Assembly (NCBI GenBank): GCA_024867545.1
Contig: JANFNE010000015.1
Location: forward strand, 62,001 to 126,000
Reading direction: 5' to 3'
Origin: Phytopythium helicoides
Lineage: Eukaryota > Oomycota > Peronosporomycetes > Pythiales > Pythiaceae
Length of the DNA: 64,000 nucleotides
Positions 50,682 to 60,952 of this stretch are shown piece by piece (position 1 is the stretch's first letter; each line of letters begins with the position of its first letter). The notes beneath the pieces were generated by a model. The model searched no databases and was not told where the DNA came from. It saw only the letters and a program-made list of their open reading frames with translations. A program made the translations under genes and the position numbers.

Positions 50682-50830
50682 ATAAGTCACTCTCAACATA
50701 TAGATTTCTTTTTTGAGTTGTGACCATATCCATTGAAACCTTTACTTCATGTCATTATAACTCACACATATGCGCTTTCTACTCGGCAGAGGCGTATGAA
50801 AGATGCCTGCCACAGCGATGTAAACAGTTC

Positions 50831-51487
50831 TCACGCCTTCCCCGCTTTCTTCTCCGCCTTCTTTACTGTAGATGGCTTCTGCTGCGGCTTCCTCTCTGAC
50901 TTGGGCTTTTTCGATGGTGCTGCAGACTCTGCTTCAATCTCAACCGTGTCACCTGGAGTCGAGGCCGCCTCTACCGGCGCTTCGGCGTTTTCGTAGCCGT
51001 AAAAGAACGGGTCGAAACCTCCATAAGCACCATAGCCGCTGTAGCCATAGCTTGGCCCGAAGCCGTAAACACCTACCAACCCATAGTTTCCTCCGTACCA
51101 GTCATCGTGGCCTCTGTCGTAACTGTCATCATAGCTGTCGCTGTCGTCGTAGGAGCTGTCGTCGTCAAACCCGTGGCAGTGGCTCCTGCGGTCGTAGTAG
51201 CCGCAGTCATAGTCGTTGTCATAGTAGCCATTTTCGAGCAAGCTGCTCTCTTTGAGTCTGCGGGGCGAGCCAGAAGGGGCATGCTTCGGCTTCTTGTGTA
51301 ACCGCGATCGCTCGCGGTATGACTTGTGGCGACGCAACGGACGATAATTGTGAAGAGTAGCCGAGTCTTTCGACAGACCACGTGGAGCAGGATGTACATG
51401 AGCTGGGACGTCATCAGCAGTCGCCTGGAGAACGGTGATGGCCATGGTGAGCCCCAGCATCAGCATCAGGACCAACTTGGCTTGCAT
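50831..51487 (-). CDS. Secreted Tyr/Gly-rich protein with RxLR-type motif, candidate effector
   Basis: 218 residues. A clear signal peptide (residues 1-24, MQAKLVLMLMLGLTMAITVL then QATA) is followed by RPLR at 49-52, inside the 30-60 window typical for RxLR effectors. Basic RHKSYRERSR follows, with RER in the place of the usual EER. The remainder is unusual: repeats rich in Tyr, Asp, Gly and Ser (YDDSDSYDDSYDRGHDDWYG, then GYSGYGAYGGFDPFF) and a lysine-rich end. No WY domain is visible. It could instead be a structural wall or mucilage protein that has RPLR by chance. The promoter has an almost perfect oomycete initiator. Confidence 0.6.
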   Translation of the reverse strand: MQAKLVLMLMLGLTMAITVLQATADDVPAHVHPAPRGLSKDSATLHNYRPLRRHKSYRERSRLHKKPKHAPSGSPRRLKESSLLENGYYDNDYDCGYYDRRSHCHGFDDDSSYDDSDSYDDSYDRGHDDWYGGNYGLVGVYGFGPSYGYSGYGAYGGFDPFFYGYENAEAPVEAASTPGDTVEIEAESAAPSKKPKSERKPQQKPSTVKKAEKKAGKA

Positions 51488-51526
51488 CTTGACCGAGTGG
51501 AGCGCAAACTGAGCTTGCTTTAGGTA

Positions 51527-51546
51527 GAGGAAATTGCAAAGTGAGC
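51527..51546 (-). promoter_or_regulatory. Oomycete initiator of the RxLR-like gene
   Basis: The minus strand reads GCTCACTTTGCAATTTCCTC, matching initiator plus flanking element, 40-59 nt upstream of the ATG. Confidence 0.75.
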
Positions 51547-52151
51547 ACCCAAGATGATCAAGTTTTGGATAGATTCGCTTGAGCGGAAACCAATGAGTGA
51601 TAGATGGATATGATGATTGAAATGCTTGTCCATCTCTTAGCCATCAAGGATTGAGGTGAAATCATCTTTGCTATTCTGCCCGAAAACTTCGTGGTCAAGA
51701 GATCTCGTTTATCTCTTCCTCAGCAATTCGCTTGATGCAATGATTTAACCATAATAACCTAACTGTTTGATTCATTTGGGCTCCCTGGCAAGAGATTTGA
51801 TGAAGTGCAGATCGGTGGTGACCGTCAATAGAACTCTAACTCACGAGCACCAGCATATACACCACACAAAGATGTCGTAGTGAGATCTTCTCCATGTATT
51901 CTTGAAGCTACGGCGAGCTGCTCCGGTGCTCTTGGATTATGAGCACCGTAATCTGCACGGTGGTACCACACACTCTGCGAGAAGTACTGTACAGTACCGC
52001 TGATTACGAACTCTCGGTGTTGACGGTGCGCGACTCATGAAAATCTATCCATGCAGTTGCCTACGAGTTGTCCCTGAGCTGTCCTTGAGGCTGGGCGCAC
52101 ATTCAAATTGGCCAGCCAGCCAACAATACCTCTTTCTTCTTGAACAGCAGA
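51547..52151. other. Divergent intergenic region
   Basis: 605 nt between the RxLR-like gene and the SWEET gene. AT-rich; no gene or repeat recognised. The SWEET start is preceded at about 70 nt by cacattcaaattgg, a weak initiator-like sequence. Confidence 0.5.
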
Positions 52152-52958
52152 ATGGGATCCTCGTCGGCTCTGACTGTGTTTCGGGTTTTGTCGACAATAT
52201 CGTCTGTGATCCTGCGAATCTCTCCGTTTCCCGACCACTTTGCGCTTTACAAACGCGGAGATGTTGGTGAGGTTGCACTTCTACCAGTCGTCTCGCTCTT
52301 CGTCAACTGTTCAACTGTTGTCATGTACTCCTGCATTATTGAAGACTACGTTCCGCTGCTCGCGACGAACGCGCTTGGAGTCGTCACTGCGATTGGCTTT
52401 ATCGCCATATATTATCAGTGTACGACCGATCGTGGTTACGTGTGGAAAATGTGCTCGCTCGGACTTCTCACCACTGCAGCTGTGTTTGTCTATACTCTGC
52501 TGGCTTCTACGAAAGTGACAGGCCAGTCAAGACATGGAGAAGGGATTGTACTCGGCTGGGTTGTAGTGGTTACCAGCATTGTCATGTTTGGATCACCACT
52601 AGCGACAATTGTGAAGGTTGTCAGAACGAAATCGAACGCGTCGCTACCGCTTATGTTCTGCGTCATGAATTTTGTGAACGGCGTTCTCTGGACGGGGTAT
52701 TCGACAGTACTGTGGAACCCCTTTGTCTTCGCTCCAAGTGTTGCTGCCACAGTATTCGGTGTCATTCAAGTAACGCTATGGTTGCTCTACAAATCCCCAG
52801 TGCAACTACACGGAAGCGCCAACAAATCTGAGGGAACGAGCGATGACTCGGAAGAACGCGTTTCTGTTAGAGTTGATAACGGGACCCAACACCAGAATCC
52901 TGCTGGGGCATTTGCTAAAGCATTGACACCGAAGTCCCACAAGTTCTCTAGCTTCTAA
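52152..52958 (+). CDS. SWEET-family sugar transporter
   Basis: 268 residues, intronless. SWEETs are seven-helix uniporters made of two MtN3/saliva triple-helix repeats joined by TM4. Here the first repeat includes LSTISSVILRISPFPDHFALYKRGDVG (quoted in part: ISPFPDHFALYKRG) and the second VMFGSPLATIVKVVRTKSN, LPLMFCVMNFVNGVLWTGYS and VFGVIQVTLWLLYK. Proline and asparagine positions of the sugar pathway (SPLAT, MNFVNG) are kept. It probably moves hexose or sucrose passively across the plasma membrane or an internal membrane. The start is the first ATG in frame (MGSSSALT). The hydrophilic tail after TM7 is about 55 residues. Confidence 0.9.
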   Translation: MGSSSALTVFRVLSTISSVILRISPFPDHFALYKRGDVGEVALLPVVSLFVNCSTVVMYSCIIEDYVPLLATNALGVVTAIGFIAIYYQCTTDRGYVWKMCSLGLLTTAAVFVYTLLASTKVTGQSRHGEGIVLGWVVVVTSIVMFGSPLATIVKVVRTKSNASLPLMFCVMNFVNGVLWTGYSTVLWNPFVFAPSVAATVFGVIQVTLWLLYKSPVQLHGSANKSEGTSDDSEERVSVRVDNGTQHQNPAGAFAKALTPKSHKFSSF

Positions 52959-53235
52959 TCGTCAACAACCTATTGGTAAGTACTTGTCGTATAGATTCGT
53001 TTCAACTCAGCTCTGTGGTAATTGATAGCTCCACGAATCAAAGAGACATATCGTTCATCCATATTGAATGCTCTGCGTCGTTTGTGGTCGCTGGAATACT
53101 CTTTCCATCACATTCGTTGGGGATTAGTTAGTTGCTGACAAACATCTCTTGATTCAGTCGAATTGTTCACAAGGATGCTTGAAGCTCAACATAGCACACA
53201 TGGCAGGGAATGACTCATCTTCCATAGTAACGAAC

Positions 53236-55263
53236 TCAATGAGCGTGAGCCCTGTCGAGAACTGAAGCCAAGCGCTCGGCAACTCTATTGCATATTGAAG
53301 GGTTAGAAGTCAATCGAGCAAAAATGGCGAAGGGATCTGGCACTTACCGATCGGCCTTTCCCGCAATTTCCTTGTTCAAATTTGACACTTGTTTTGCGAA
53401 GTTGGCAATGCTCCACATAAAGAGGCGGAAGTCGGCTGCTTCTATGACCGTCTCCAATTGAGGAGGTGTGAGATCGCTGAGCGGAAGAATGAGAAGCTTC
53501 GTTGCGCGCACAATGCGATCCAAATCATTTGTAGACGGTTGATTTTGAATTGCCCAGACGAATGCTTCTTCAAGTGCGTTTACCAGTTGGCAGGCCCAGG
53601 CACCCATCTTTGTCGGTGTCACATAATCGGCTTGCAGCGCAAGCGACCAGTACTTAGGGTAGTCTGGCCGCCATCGTCCATCGCTCATCAGATCCATCGC
53701 TGTATTCCCCACTTCTCCGACTCGCCTGTCACCAGATATAAGATCTGTTAGCCAGCCTACCATCAATAATTCGCAATCAAAATCTCCCAGATACTTTTCG
53801 AGGTATTGCCGCACATCTGGTCGCGCGGAGCACGCGTCCTTGATACTTCGAAGAAGACTATCTATAGCGAGCCGAGTAAATAGAGCTGGATCGGCTCGTC
53901 GAAGTCGACGATTAAGTTGGTCAATAGCCTTTGAAGCGATTCGTGCAACTAAGGCTAATGGTTCTTTGTCTTCTTTTGAGGCGCCAATATTACTCAGCAG
54001 TTGCCTTACAATCGCTACATCATCACGCCAACCACTTTGCTCAAGGCTGAACGAGTTCCCTGCTCGCTTCAAGCAGGTACGGGCTAATGGAAGAAGCTGA
54101 GACCGCGCTGGATGAGAGCGCGAAAGAGGTTGCCGTCCAGGCACTGGAGCGTATTCTGGCGGCTGATCGCCTGAGCCACCGAGACTTTCAGCAAGCTTCC
54201 GCATGTAGTCGGTTGTCAGGCTACCTCGATCCAGCTCTTCACCTGACTCACTAGAGTCGTCCGAGCTGTCTGAGTCGCTGCTAATCGTAGTAGAATGCCC
54301 TTTGGGCACAGCTGGCTGGTCATCATCTTCTTGTTGGGATATGGCCGGGAAATCTTCGTCCGACTCACTCGAGTTTGCAGACAACCAAAGAGGGCTATCG
54401 TCGTCTTCAAACCTCTGCGGCTCTGGAATGATCGCACTGAGGTCAAGTCTCTGCGACGAAGGCTCCTCCACTTTTACCCGCAGTATTTGCTCGGACGTGA
54501 CTTCATCGTGAGCCTTAGTCACTTCGTTATCTCTTTCATCTGAGCTTTCGTCGTCTGAGCTATCGTCGATCACGACCACTTCCGGTCGCTTGTGCACTTG
54601 AATATCCTCGTACTCGGACTCGCTCGACTCGGACTCGCCCTCTTCCTCCACTCGCCCCTCCGTCTCGGTCTCGCTACTGTCATCCTGGCCGTCGTCCTGC
54701 ATCATCTCCTCCACCTCTGTCTTTTTCACCTGCGTCTTTTGCTTGGTCTCGACCTGAAATTTCTTCACCACCTCCCTCTTCTTCTCACCGTCCACCTTTG
54801 GTCTCGAATGCTTTTCAACTCTCTTCTCCACCACCTCCTGCTTCTCCTCCTCCTCCTTCTTCTTGCTGCCTCGAGTCCTCAGCTTCTTCCTCTGGTCCTC
54901 CTTCTTCTCCCCAACCTCCTCGTACCCCCTGCCAACTTTCTTCTTTTCCTCTTTTTTCCGCGCGAATCCCGCTCGAAACCGCTCCAGCGCGTCTTTAAAC
55001 TCGCCCTCGACGCCCTTCACCTCCTCCAGCAGCTCCTGCACGCCTCCTCTTCCTCTGCAGCCGCTTTTCCCGCCGGAATCGCTCGTCAGCTTGTTCACCG
55101 CCTGCTGCACCTCCCGCAGCCTCCGCAGCGCCGCCGACGCCTCCGCCAGTCGCTCGCGCACGTCCTGCGCCTCCGCTGCGAGCGCTTCGGCGCTCCCCGC
55201 GACCAGCGAACGCCGCTCCATGCGCCGCAGCACGCGCTCCATCACCGGTAGCTTGCGCTCCAT
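53236..55263 (-). CDS. Uncharacterised coiled-coil/acidic protein, cluster member 1
   Basis: 654 residues from exons 53,348-55,263 and 53,236-53,284 (donor gtaagt, acceptor caatag). No known family is recognised. An N-terminal predicted coiled coil (LAEASAALRRLREVQQAVNKL) comes first, then a lysine/glutamate-rich stretch, and a long acidic serine-rich central part with three to four SSDDES-like patches, typical of nuclear proteins. The C-terminal 270 residues are all-helical, with the modules YLEKYLGDFDCELLMVGWL and CQLVNALEEAFVWAIQNQP. The latter module (Leu-Val-Asn-Ala-Leu-Glu) recurs in the proteins encoded at 57.3-58.8 and 60.9-62.9 kb. Confidence 0.72.
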
Positions 55264-55538
55264 GGTCGAGGTGCTCGTTACCAAAAAGTGTAAACCGACG
55301 CGTACCCCCGATGTGTGACGTGTGAGCAGGTTGATGCGGCAAGGGCGAGGTGATGGTGGTGGTGGGGATGAAGTGATGTAGACGAACGATGGGAATGGAA
55401 AAACGAGTCAACGCGAACGACGTGCGTGGTGGTGTTTATTTGAGTGTGTTTGGCTTTGGAACGATTAGGTCATGAGTTTGGATGGATGGACCTTGAAAGT
55501 TGAGGTGGCAGGCTTGTGCTCATTGCACTCGATCTGCT

Positions 55539-56174
55539 TTACTGCTCTTCGCCTCCGCAGTTGAGGTGGGGAGCAGCAGTCACGGTTGGCGTGGAGGGCT
55601 CATCGGTCGTGGGCTCATCGGTCGTGGGCTCATCGGTCGTGGGCTCATCGGTCGCGGGTTCGTCCGTCGTGGACTCATCGGTCGCGGGTTCGTCCGTCGT
55701 GGACTCATCGGTTGTGGGCTCATCCGTCGTCGACTCTGCCGTGGAAGATGGCGCTGGTGTTGGCGTCGGCGCCGTCGTGGGATTCAAGAGTGCTGTGCAG
55801 CGGTCGTCGTAACTGTCCGCGAACTCAAACACATTCATATCCAGACCGCTGGTCGGGACTGTCAAAATGCAGTCAGGTGGGCTAGCTGCGATGACATATG
55901 CAATCAGCGACTGACAGTCCGCCGAGCTGCAAATGAGCGCCCACTCCTCGTCACTCGGAACCGAAGTCGAGTACAATAGATCATACCCCGAATCGGAGGC
56001 GCAGCCTTGGAAGTAATATTCCGCCAAAAGGCCCGCCAAACTGATGTAGGCAGAACTCTGCTGGTCCCCTGAACATGCCAAAGTTGAGTACCCTGTCGGG
56101 GTGAAAGCTCTTCCGATGGAGAAATTTTCAGCAAGGCACACAGCAGCCATCATGATTGGGTAGGAGAACTTCAT
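55539..56174 (-). CDS. Elicitin-like secreted protein with TDEP repeat tail
   Basis: 211 residues. After a signal peptide (about 1-23) is an elicitin domain whose six cysteines have spacing C-x23-C-x23-C-x4-C-x14-C-x23-C, exactly that of classical elicitins, so three disulfides and a sterol-binding cavity are expected. Elicitins are secreted sterol carriers of Phytophthora and Pythium that trigger defence in some plants. The domain is followed by a threonine/serine/proline/glutamate-rich tail with about nine TTDEP/TTDES-type pentads and then ACPHL-like residues (TAAPHLNCGGEEQ). Such tails are O-glycosylated and often precede a GPI anchor, but no hydrophobic anchor is seen here. Start: first ATG, with an initiator-like motif 56-76 nt upstream. 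Confidence 0.9.
   Translation of the reverse strand: MKFSYPIMMAAVCLAENFSIGRAFTPTGYSTLACSGDQQSSAYISLAGLLAEYYFQGCASDSGYDLLYSTSVPSDEEWALICSSADCQSLIAYVIAASPPDCILTVPTSGLDMNVFEFADSYDDRCTALLNPTTAPTPTPAPSSTAESTTDEPTTDESTTDEPATDESTTDEPATDEPTTDEPTTDEPTTDEPSTPTVTAAPHLNCGGEEQ
55600..55740 (-). repeat. 15-bp coding minisatellite in the elicitin-like gene
   Basis: About nine degenerate 15-bp units (catcggtcgtgggct type on the plus strand) encode the TTDEP pentads. Several adjacent units are identical, so length polymorphism between strains is likely. Confidence 0.85.
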
Positions 56175-56229
56175 TGTCGCTCGGCAGCGGTTAGAGAGAG
56201 AGTCTCAGAGACCTGGCTGAGAGGCGAGA

Positions 56230-56250
56230 GGGAAATCGCAAAGTGAGCTC
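56230..56250 (-). promoter_or_regulatory. Initiator-like core promoter of the elicitin-like gene
   Basis: The minus strand reads GCTCACTTTGCGATTTCCC, two positions away from the oomycete initiator consensus. Confidence 0.6.
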
Positions 56251-57317
56251 GCACCTAGCCTTGATACTCGCCCAGAACAGTGATCGCTGCGTTAACATTG
56301 TAGAGTATTGGTCTGTGTTGTTGGAAAGGCAGCTTCGAGATAGTAGGCCTCACGTGGACGTCACCACCACAAGAGGACAACCTGAATTAATCGCAAAATA
56401 GGATATGATTTTTTCCACCGCATATACTGCAGCTCTTGCGCAGCGTGTGCTTGATTATTTCCCGAGAGAGTACATTAGCTACGATAAGCGTGTCCCCGGC
56501 GCTAGTTGACACCTAGTCTTTGTCGTTGGCACTCGGCATAGCCACATCGACTTCGAGGGGAACAAGTAAAGGGACATATGCGATATATGCTCCGTTCGTA
56601 AATGAGCACAAGAACTAATCGTACTCGAGAGGGCACTGATCGTTCACAATGGACTGCCACTCGACTCTGTCGCTGTGCTTATGGCTCCGACATTGAAATA
56701 GAGAGGGGATACTTCTACTCTCTGCGAGAACCTTCGCAAAAGACACGAACAGAATGTTGTCGTTTTGAGGGCCCTCATCAAGAGGCTCTATCTAGTGCCT
56801 GCATTAGGTGCCTTATTTTTGGCGTACAGAGTTTAGCGCGCAGTGTGCTGTGCAGCACACAGTACTTGTTCTGTTGCTACTTTGTAGTTGTCCTCCTTCG
56901 ATCTGTTTGGCACTACGATATGACAAAGAGTTGCACTTTGGTACGATATAAACTGGTGCGGAAGTAGTCATCATGCTGAACGCCACGTCTCCACAACACT
57001 TCCTTTCGTTATGCCAAACGCTGTTAGGTCACAACTGGGTGAGTTTGATTATCAAACCTTGGAGGATGACAATCCAATTTGCTCGAAAACAGCTCAGTAA
57101 AAAAAGTCTACTAAGCCATTGTGGTTGCTATCCCCGTTGACTTTTGTGATCGCAGCAACGACGATGGCGGGCACACATATCAACGGCCAATTGTGAAATC
57201 TCGTGGACAAACACAATCACGTGACGAAGTAACAAGGATGGTCGATTCGATTTGCAGTCGTACCACTTGTTACCCGAAAAGCCCATGCAAATGCTACGCC
57301 TGGTGCTGTGGGAGCAC
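56251..57317. other. Intergenic, no gene recognised
   Basis: About 1.07 kb upstream of the elicitin-like gene and downstream of cluster member 2. It has a frame of about 120 codons near 56,600 on the plus strand with no ATG-proximal domain or homology that I recognise; left uncalled. Confidence 0.5.
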
Positions 57318-58826
57318 CTACTTTTTCTTGGAGGACTTCTTCGTTTTCTTATGTTGTTTCAATCTCTTTGAATCTGCCACACCGTTTCCAATCTGCATTC
57401 TTGCCGCCAAAGGTCCCACTCGCCTACAGACACGCGAAATCATCAGCGACGGTTAGAACGCACGATCATATCAGGAGGGCATTGATGCTTTGTGGGAAAA
57501 CTTACCGAACAAATCCAAGCTTGGAACTTGCGTCGGGTATACGCTCGGAGAAGCGATGTACACTCTCGATGAACTGTCTGTACCGCTTGAATCGTTTGCC
57601 ATCAATCGGCTGCTGTTGGGTCCACTTGACGATCAGCGACATGATAGGCATGAGCCGACTGCAGCAGGCACGAATATGCTTCTTTGGAATCTGACTAAAC
57701 GACCTCTCGACAGCTTTGATGAGCTCGAATAGCTGAGCTTCTTGGTCTCCAGGAGTAGAAGATGCCAGCGCCTCAGCTATCTCGACCGCCGGCTCCACTG
57801 CTGCAAATTTCGACTTTGAAGAGGACTTATTGCATGGGATTGGAGTAGTTTCCGATGGGTTTACTTGAGCATGATTGGTTTGATCGGGCTTTGACGCATT
57901 GGGGCCCCAATGATTGGGGGTAGTCGCGCTTTCTTGCTTGACTTGGCTCTGATGTTTGTCTGTTCCTAGCTGGTCTCCAATACTCACTTCAGTTGTGCAT
58001 TTGCCTGACAGTTTTGACGTCAATCGTCGCATCAACATTTCTGTTCTGGTGATTCAAATGAAAGATTAGTTACTCATTCGCCGGACAGGTGAGAATGCTG
58101 CCGAACTTACTCTTGAAGCGTCTCTCGCAATCTGGAGGTCTTGCATGCTTCTGAAATGGCATCAACCAATTGGACTAACTCCAAGTTGACCAATTTGCGC
58201 TTGGCGAACCGCTTCGTAATATGCAGGAGCGCTGGTTCAAGCACTGAGAGTGCGGCATCTGCATCCCTATCACCATCACTGCATTGCCCTAGCTTCTCGA
58301 CAAGCTCCTTGGCATCCTTGGTGGCGCTATCGAGGTCCGCCTTGGACACAGTCTTGCAAGACACGACATTCATACATTGTTGCGCGGCCTCAAGCAGTGT
58401 TGGTGATGAACCACTGCCATCTTTGCTGCCTCTGCGTCGTCGCTTGACTTCCGTCTCCTCATCCTCCGGCTCACGTTTCCCGAGCAACAATTTCACCTCT
58501 CCACATCCGGAACTTTCACGCGCAACACCGCCACGCCCCAAGGCCTCAACGCCAGCTTGTAGCCTGATCCCTACAGAGCTGGTGTCTGCAGTAAGCTTCT
58601 TGAGGCTCGTCGCTCGTCGACTGCCCGCCTTGTCCTGCTGGAGTTGCGCCACAGCCTTTTCTACCTCCTTGAGCTTGTTGAACGCGCTCTTGGCATCACC
58701 CAGCAGCAACTGGAGCTCTTCGAACTCGACCTTTAGCACTTTATTGCAGCTTTTGGCCAAGTCCCGAGGCGCCAGTGAGCGCAGCACGCGCATGTGCACA
58801 TCCTGCGCATTGACGATGGTCGTCAT
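57318..58826 (-). CDS. Uncharacterised helical protein, cluster member 2 (three exons)
   Basis: 453 residues from exons 58,111-58,826, 57,506-58,045 and 57,318-57,423, phases consistent. The N-terminal part has a coiled coil (LLLGDAKSAFNKLKEVEKAV) like cluster member 1, then an acidic/basic linker with KRRRRGSK. Two helical modules follow: LEPALLHITKRFAKRKLVNL and ELIKAVERSFSQIPKKHIRA with LMSL-type amphipathic repeats. The C terminus is strongly basic (KQHKKTKKSSKKK), like that of member 3 (SSKQRYAKKMKTAH). The start chosen is the ATG of MTTIVNAQDV; an upstream in-frame ATG at 58,880 is possible. No known function; probably nuclear. Confidence 0.7.
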
Positions 58827-59813
58827 GACAGTACCAGTTGTGCGCTTGTCAATCAACGCTCTGCCAGTCAGTTGTTTCATGTGCGTCACGCCATCACACG
58901 TCACACATTTTGCTGACTCTCCAGTCCTCCTTCGGTCGAGACTCCTCTTGGCTCGCTGGGATCATCACCACCAAGATCGTTCCTGCGATCCTTTCGCTTG
59001 CCCATGAGTCATCGCATGTGCATTGCAGTCTTCCCTCGTGCGAAGTCAGCTCGTTGTTCCCTTCCACGCTGGCTGGCCAGCAGCATCGCTGCAAAGCCCA
59101 CACCGGTTCATCCGAGTCTGAAGTCACGTCTCATAGAGACCACTCGAACGCCACCCACAACGCAGCAGCAGGTATCATGCCGAGCCCGATCTACGCACCA
59201 GGTGTACCTACCACGAGATCACCGCGCCGAGGGTGAATGATATGCGCGATTTGTCAATGAATTCTTCTCGAGCTTTCTGCTCGTGCCAGAAGGATCGACT
59301 CGCCCTTCAGTTCTCATTCGAGGGGAAGACTCCATCCCAATTCTGCCGTCATCAACTCGCCATGCTGTCATTCCAGGTCGCCATCACGCCATTCCAACTC
59401 GATGGTTTGGCGCTTTTGGTCACACTGGAAATGGGTAAAGGCCTTCCGGATGGTCTCATGACAAGCCGACAACGATCTCATGAACCCAAAGGCATAACAC
59501 TCAGCCGGGTGACCAGAACGCACGTACCTTGAAGCAGCAGCTTCGACGAATCTGACAGGCGCCAGAGAAGCGCGAAAAGTGTATGTCGGCTGGTGGTGAG
59601 ATGGAAAAAAGTGTGGTGATGCACCCATGGTCCTCGTGATTCAAATTCCGGCTTGTACCCATCACTACATCACCAGACTTTCCAACGGACCCAAAATGCC
59701 TACCGACTGCTCCTCGGCGCCGCCAGTCCACAACTTTCCAGGCGCAGCACAAGTCTCCATCGAGTACTATCGCAATCTTCTTCCACGACTTTTTTGTCGA
59801 TATTTTCCCAAGC
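58827..59813. other. Divergent intergenic region
   Basis: Nearly 1 kb between cluster member 2 and the scramblase gene. Short frames on both strands, none convincing. Confidence 0.5.
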
Positions 59814-60671
59814 ATGAAGGCCCACCAGCATGCTGTTCCCCAGACGCTCAGCGAGGTGAATGGCGTCGTCGTCCGGCAGAAGATGCAAGTGGGCGAAGTT
59901 GTGGCCCAAGCCGTGTTCGGCATCCCGTTCGAGGCCAAGAACCGCTACAAGGTCCACCTCTTGCCGGTCAACAAGGTCGTCAAGAACGCCCCCAACGATC
60001 CTGATGGGTGGGAGCCAAAGAACGAAGAGCTCGAGGCGCTCGACACCTTTCTGTTCGCCAAGGAAGAGAGCGGGTGCTTCTCGCGCACTTGCTTGACGTT
60101 CCTTGGCTGCTCCTCGCTGCGTCCGCTCAAGATGCGCTTCACGGTGCAGGAGGGCACGGGAGACGTGTACATCATCGACCGTCCGTTCAAGCTGGGTGGT
60201 TGCTGCTGCGCACCGCTCGAGATGAACTTGAGCTTCACGGCTGGCGAGTCGCCCGTGCGCATCGGTCGAGTGCGTGAGGACTTTTCTCCCTACTTTGGCC
60301 GCTGCATGTCGGCATGCTGCCTTGCCACGACCTACACGGACATTGATCGAGCGTTGCCCGATGGCACGTACGAGACTCGCTACTCGCTCCGCACCAACAC
60401 GAGCTGCTGTGGCCGTGTGAACAACTGTTGTGGAGCCACGTGCTTCAAGCACGACGCAGTGTACGATGTGCTGGACACCAAGGGAGAGATCGTTGCGCAC
60501 CTCCAGCGGACCTATGGAGGCGGATCTGGAGCGTTCTGCCGCATGTGCTGGGCTGTGAGCCAGTATGTGCTCGAATTTCCACGCGACTCGACACCCGAGG
60601 ACCGCATGCTGCTCATCACGGCGCTCTTCCAGGTCGAGTACCAGCTCTTTGAGTCGCAGAAGGATGAGTGA
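59814..60671 (+). CDS. Phospholipid scramblase family protein
   Basis: 285 residues, intronless. The scramblase fold (beta-barrel around a hydrophobic helix) has motifs seen here: FGIPFEAKNRYKV near the N terminus, MRFTVQEGTGDVYIIDRPF, CCAPLEMNLSFTAGESPVRI, and GEIVAHLQRTYGG. Cysteine clusters (GGCCCAP, CMSACC, CCGRVNNCCGATC) are candidates for palmitoylation or metal binding, as in animal scramblases. The C-terminal helix that normally spans the membrane would be FCRMCWAVSQYVLEF followed by RMLLITALFQVEYQLFE, which is short and partly polar. Family members move phospholipids or bind DNA; scramblase activity of PLSCR proteins is debated. Start: ATG of MKAHQHAVPQTL. Confidence 0.85.
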   Translation: MKAHQHAVPQTLSEVNGVVVRQKMQVGEVVAQAVFGIPFEAKNRYKVHLLPVNKVVKNAPNDPDGWEPKNEELEALDTFLFAKEESGCFSRTCLTFLGCSSLRPLKMRFTVQEGTGDVYIIDRPFKLGGCCCAPLEMNLSFTAGESPVRIGRVREDFSPYFGRCMSACCLATTYTDIDRALPDGTYETRYSLRTNTSCCGRVNNCCGATCFKHDAVYDVLDTKGEIVAHLQRTYGGGSGAFCRMCWAVSQYVLEFPRDSTPEDRMLLITALFQVEYQLFESQKDE

Positions 60672-60952
60672 GCGGCATGGCAGCAAGTGGATGCGATGAA
60701 GTGCTGCTCAGCATCTCGCGAGCAGCTACGAACTTGTGTTTTATAATACATTGATGTGATTTGTATTGCATTAAGTGACATGTTAGTGCTTAAAAGGCTA
60801 TTGAATACCTACATATTTAAATATGCATCGATATTCGTATGAAATAGTTATGGTCCGGAAATAGTAGTGTGTTTCAGTCATCACTCAAGCATATTGCTTC
60901 CATTATTACGGACTATAGAAAAAACTGGCTGCTGCATTTCTCGATTTGCGTC

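Noticed and set aside
56602..56967. 121-codon plus-strand frame in the intergenic region near the elicitin-like gene
   Set aside because: No signal peptide, domain or supporting context; composition fits non-coding DNA.
59700..60686. 328-codon minus-strand open frame
   Set aside because: Antisense to the scramblase gene; no domain.
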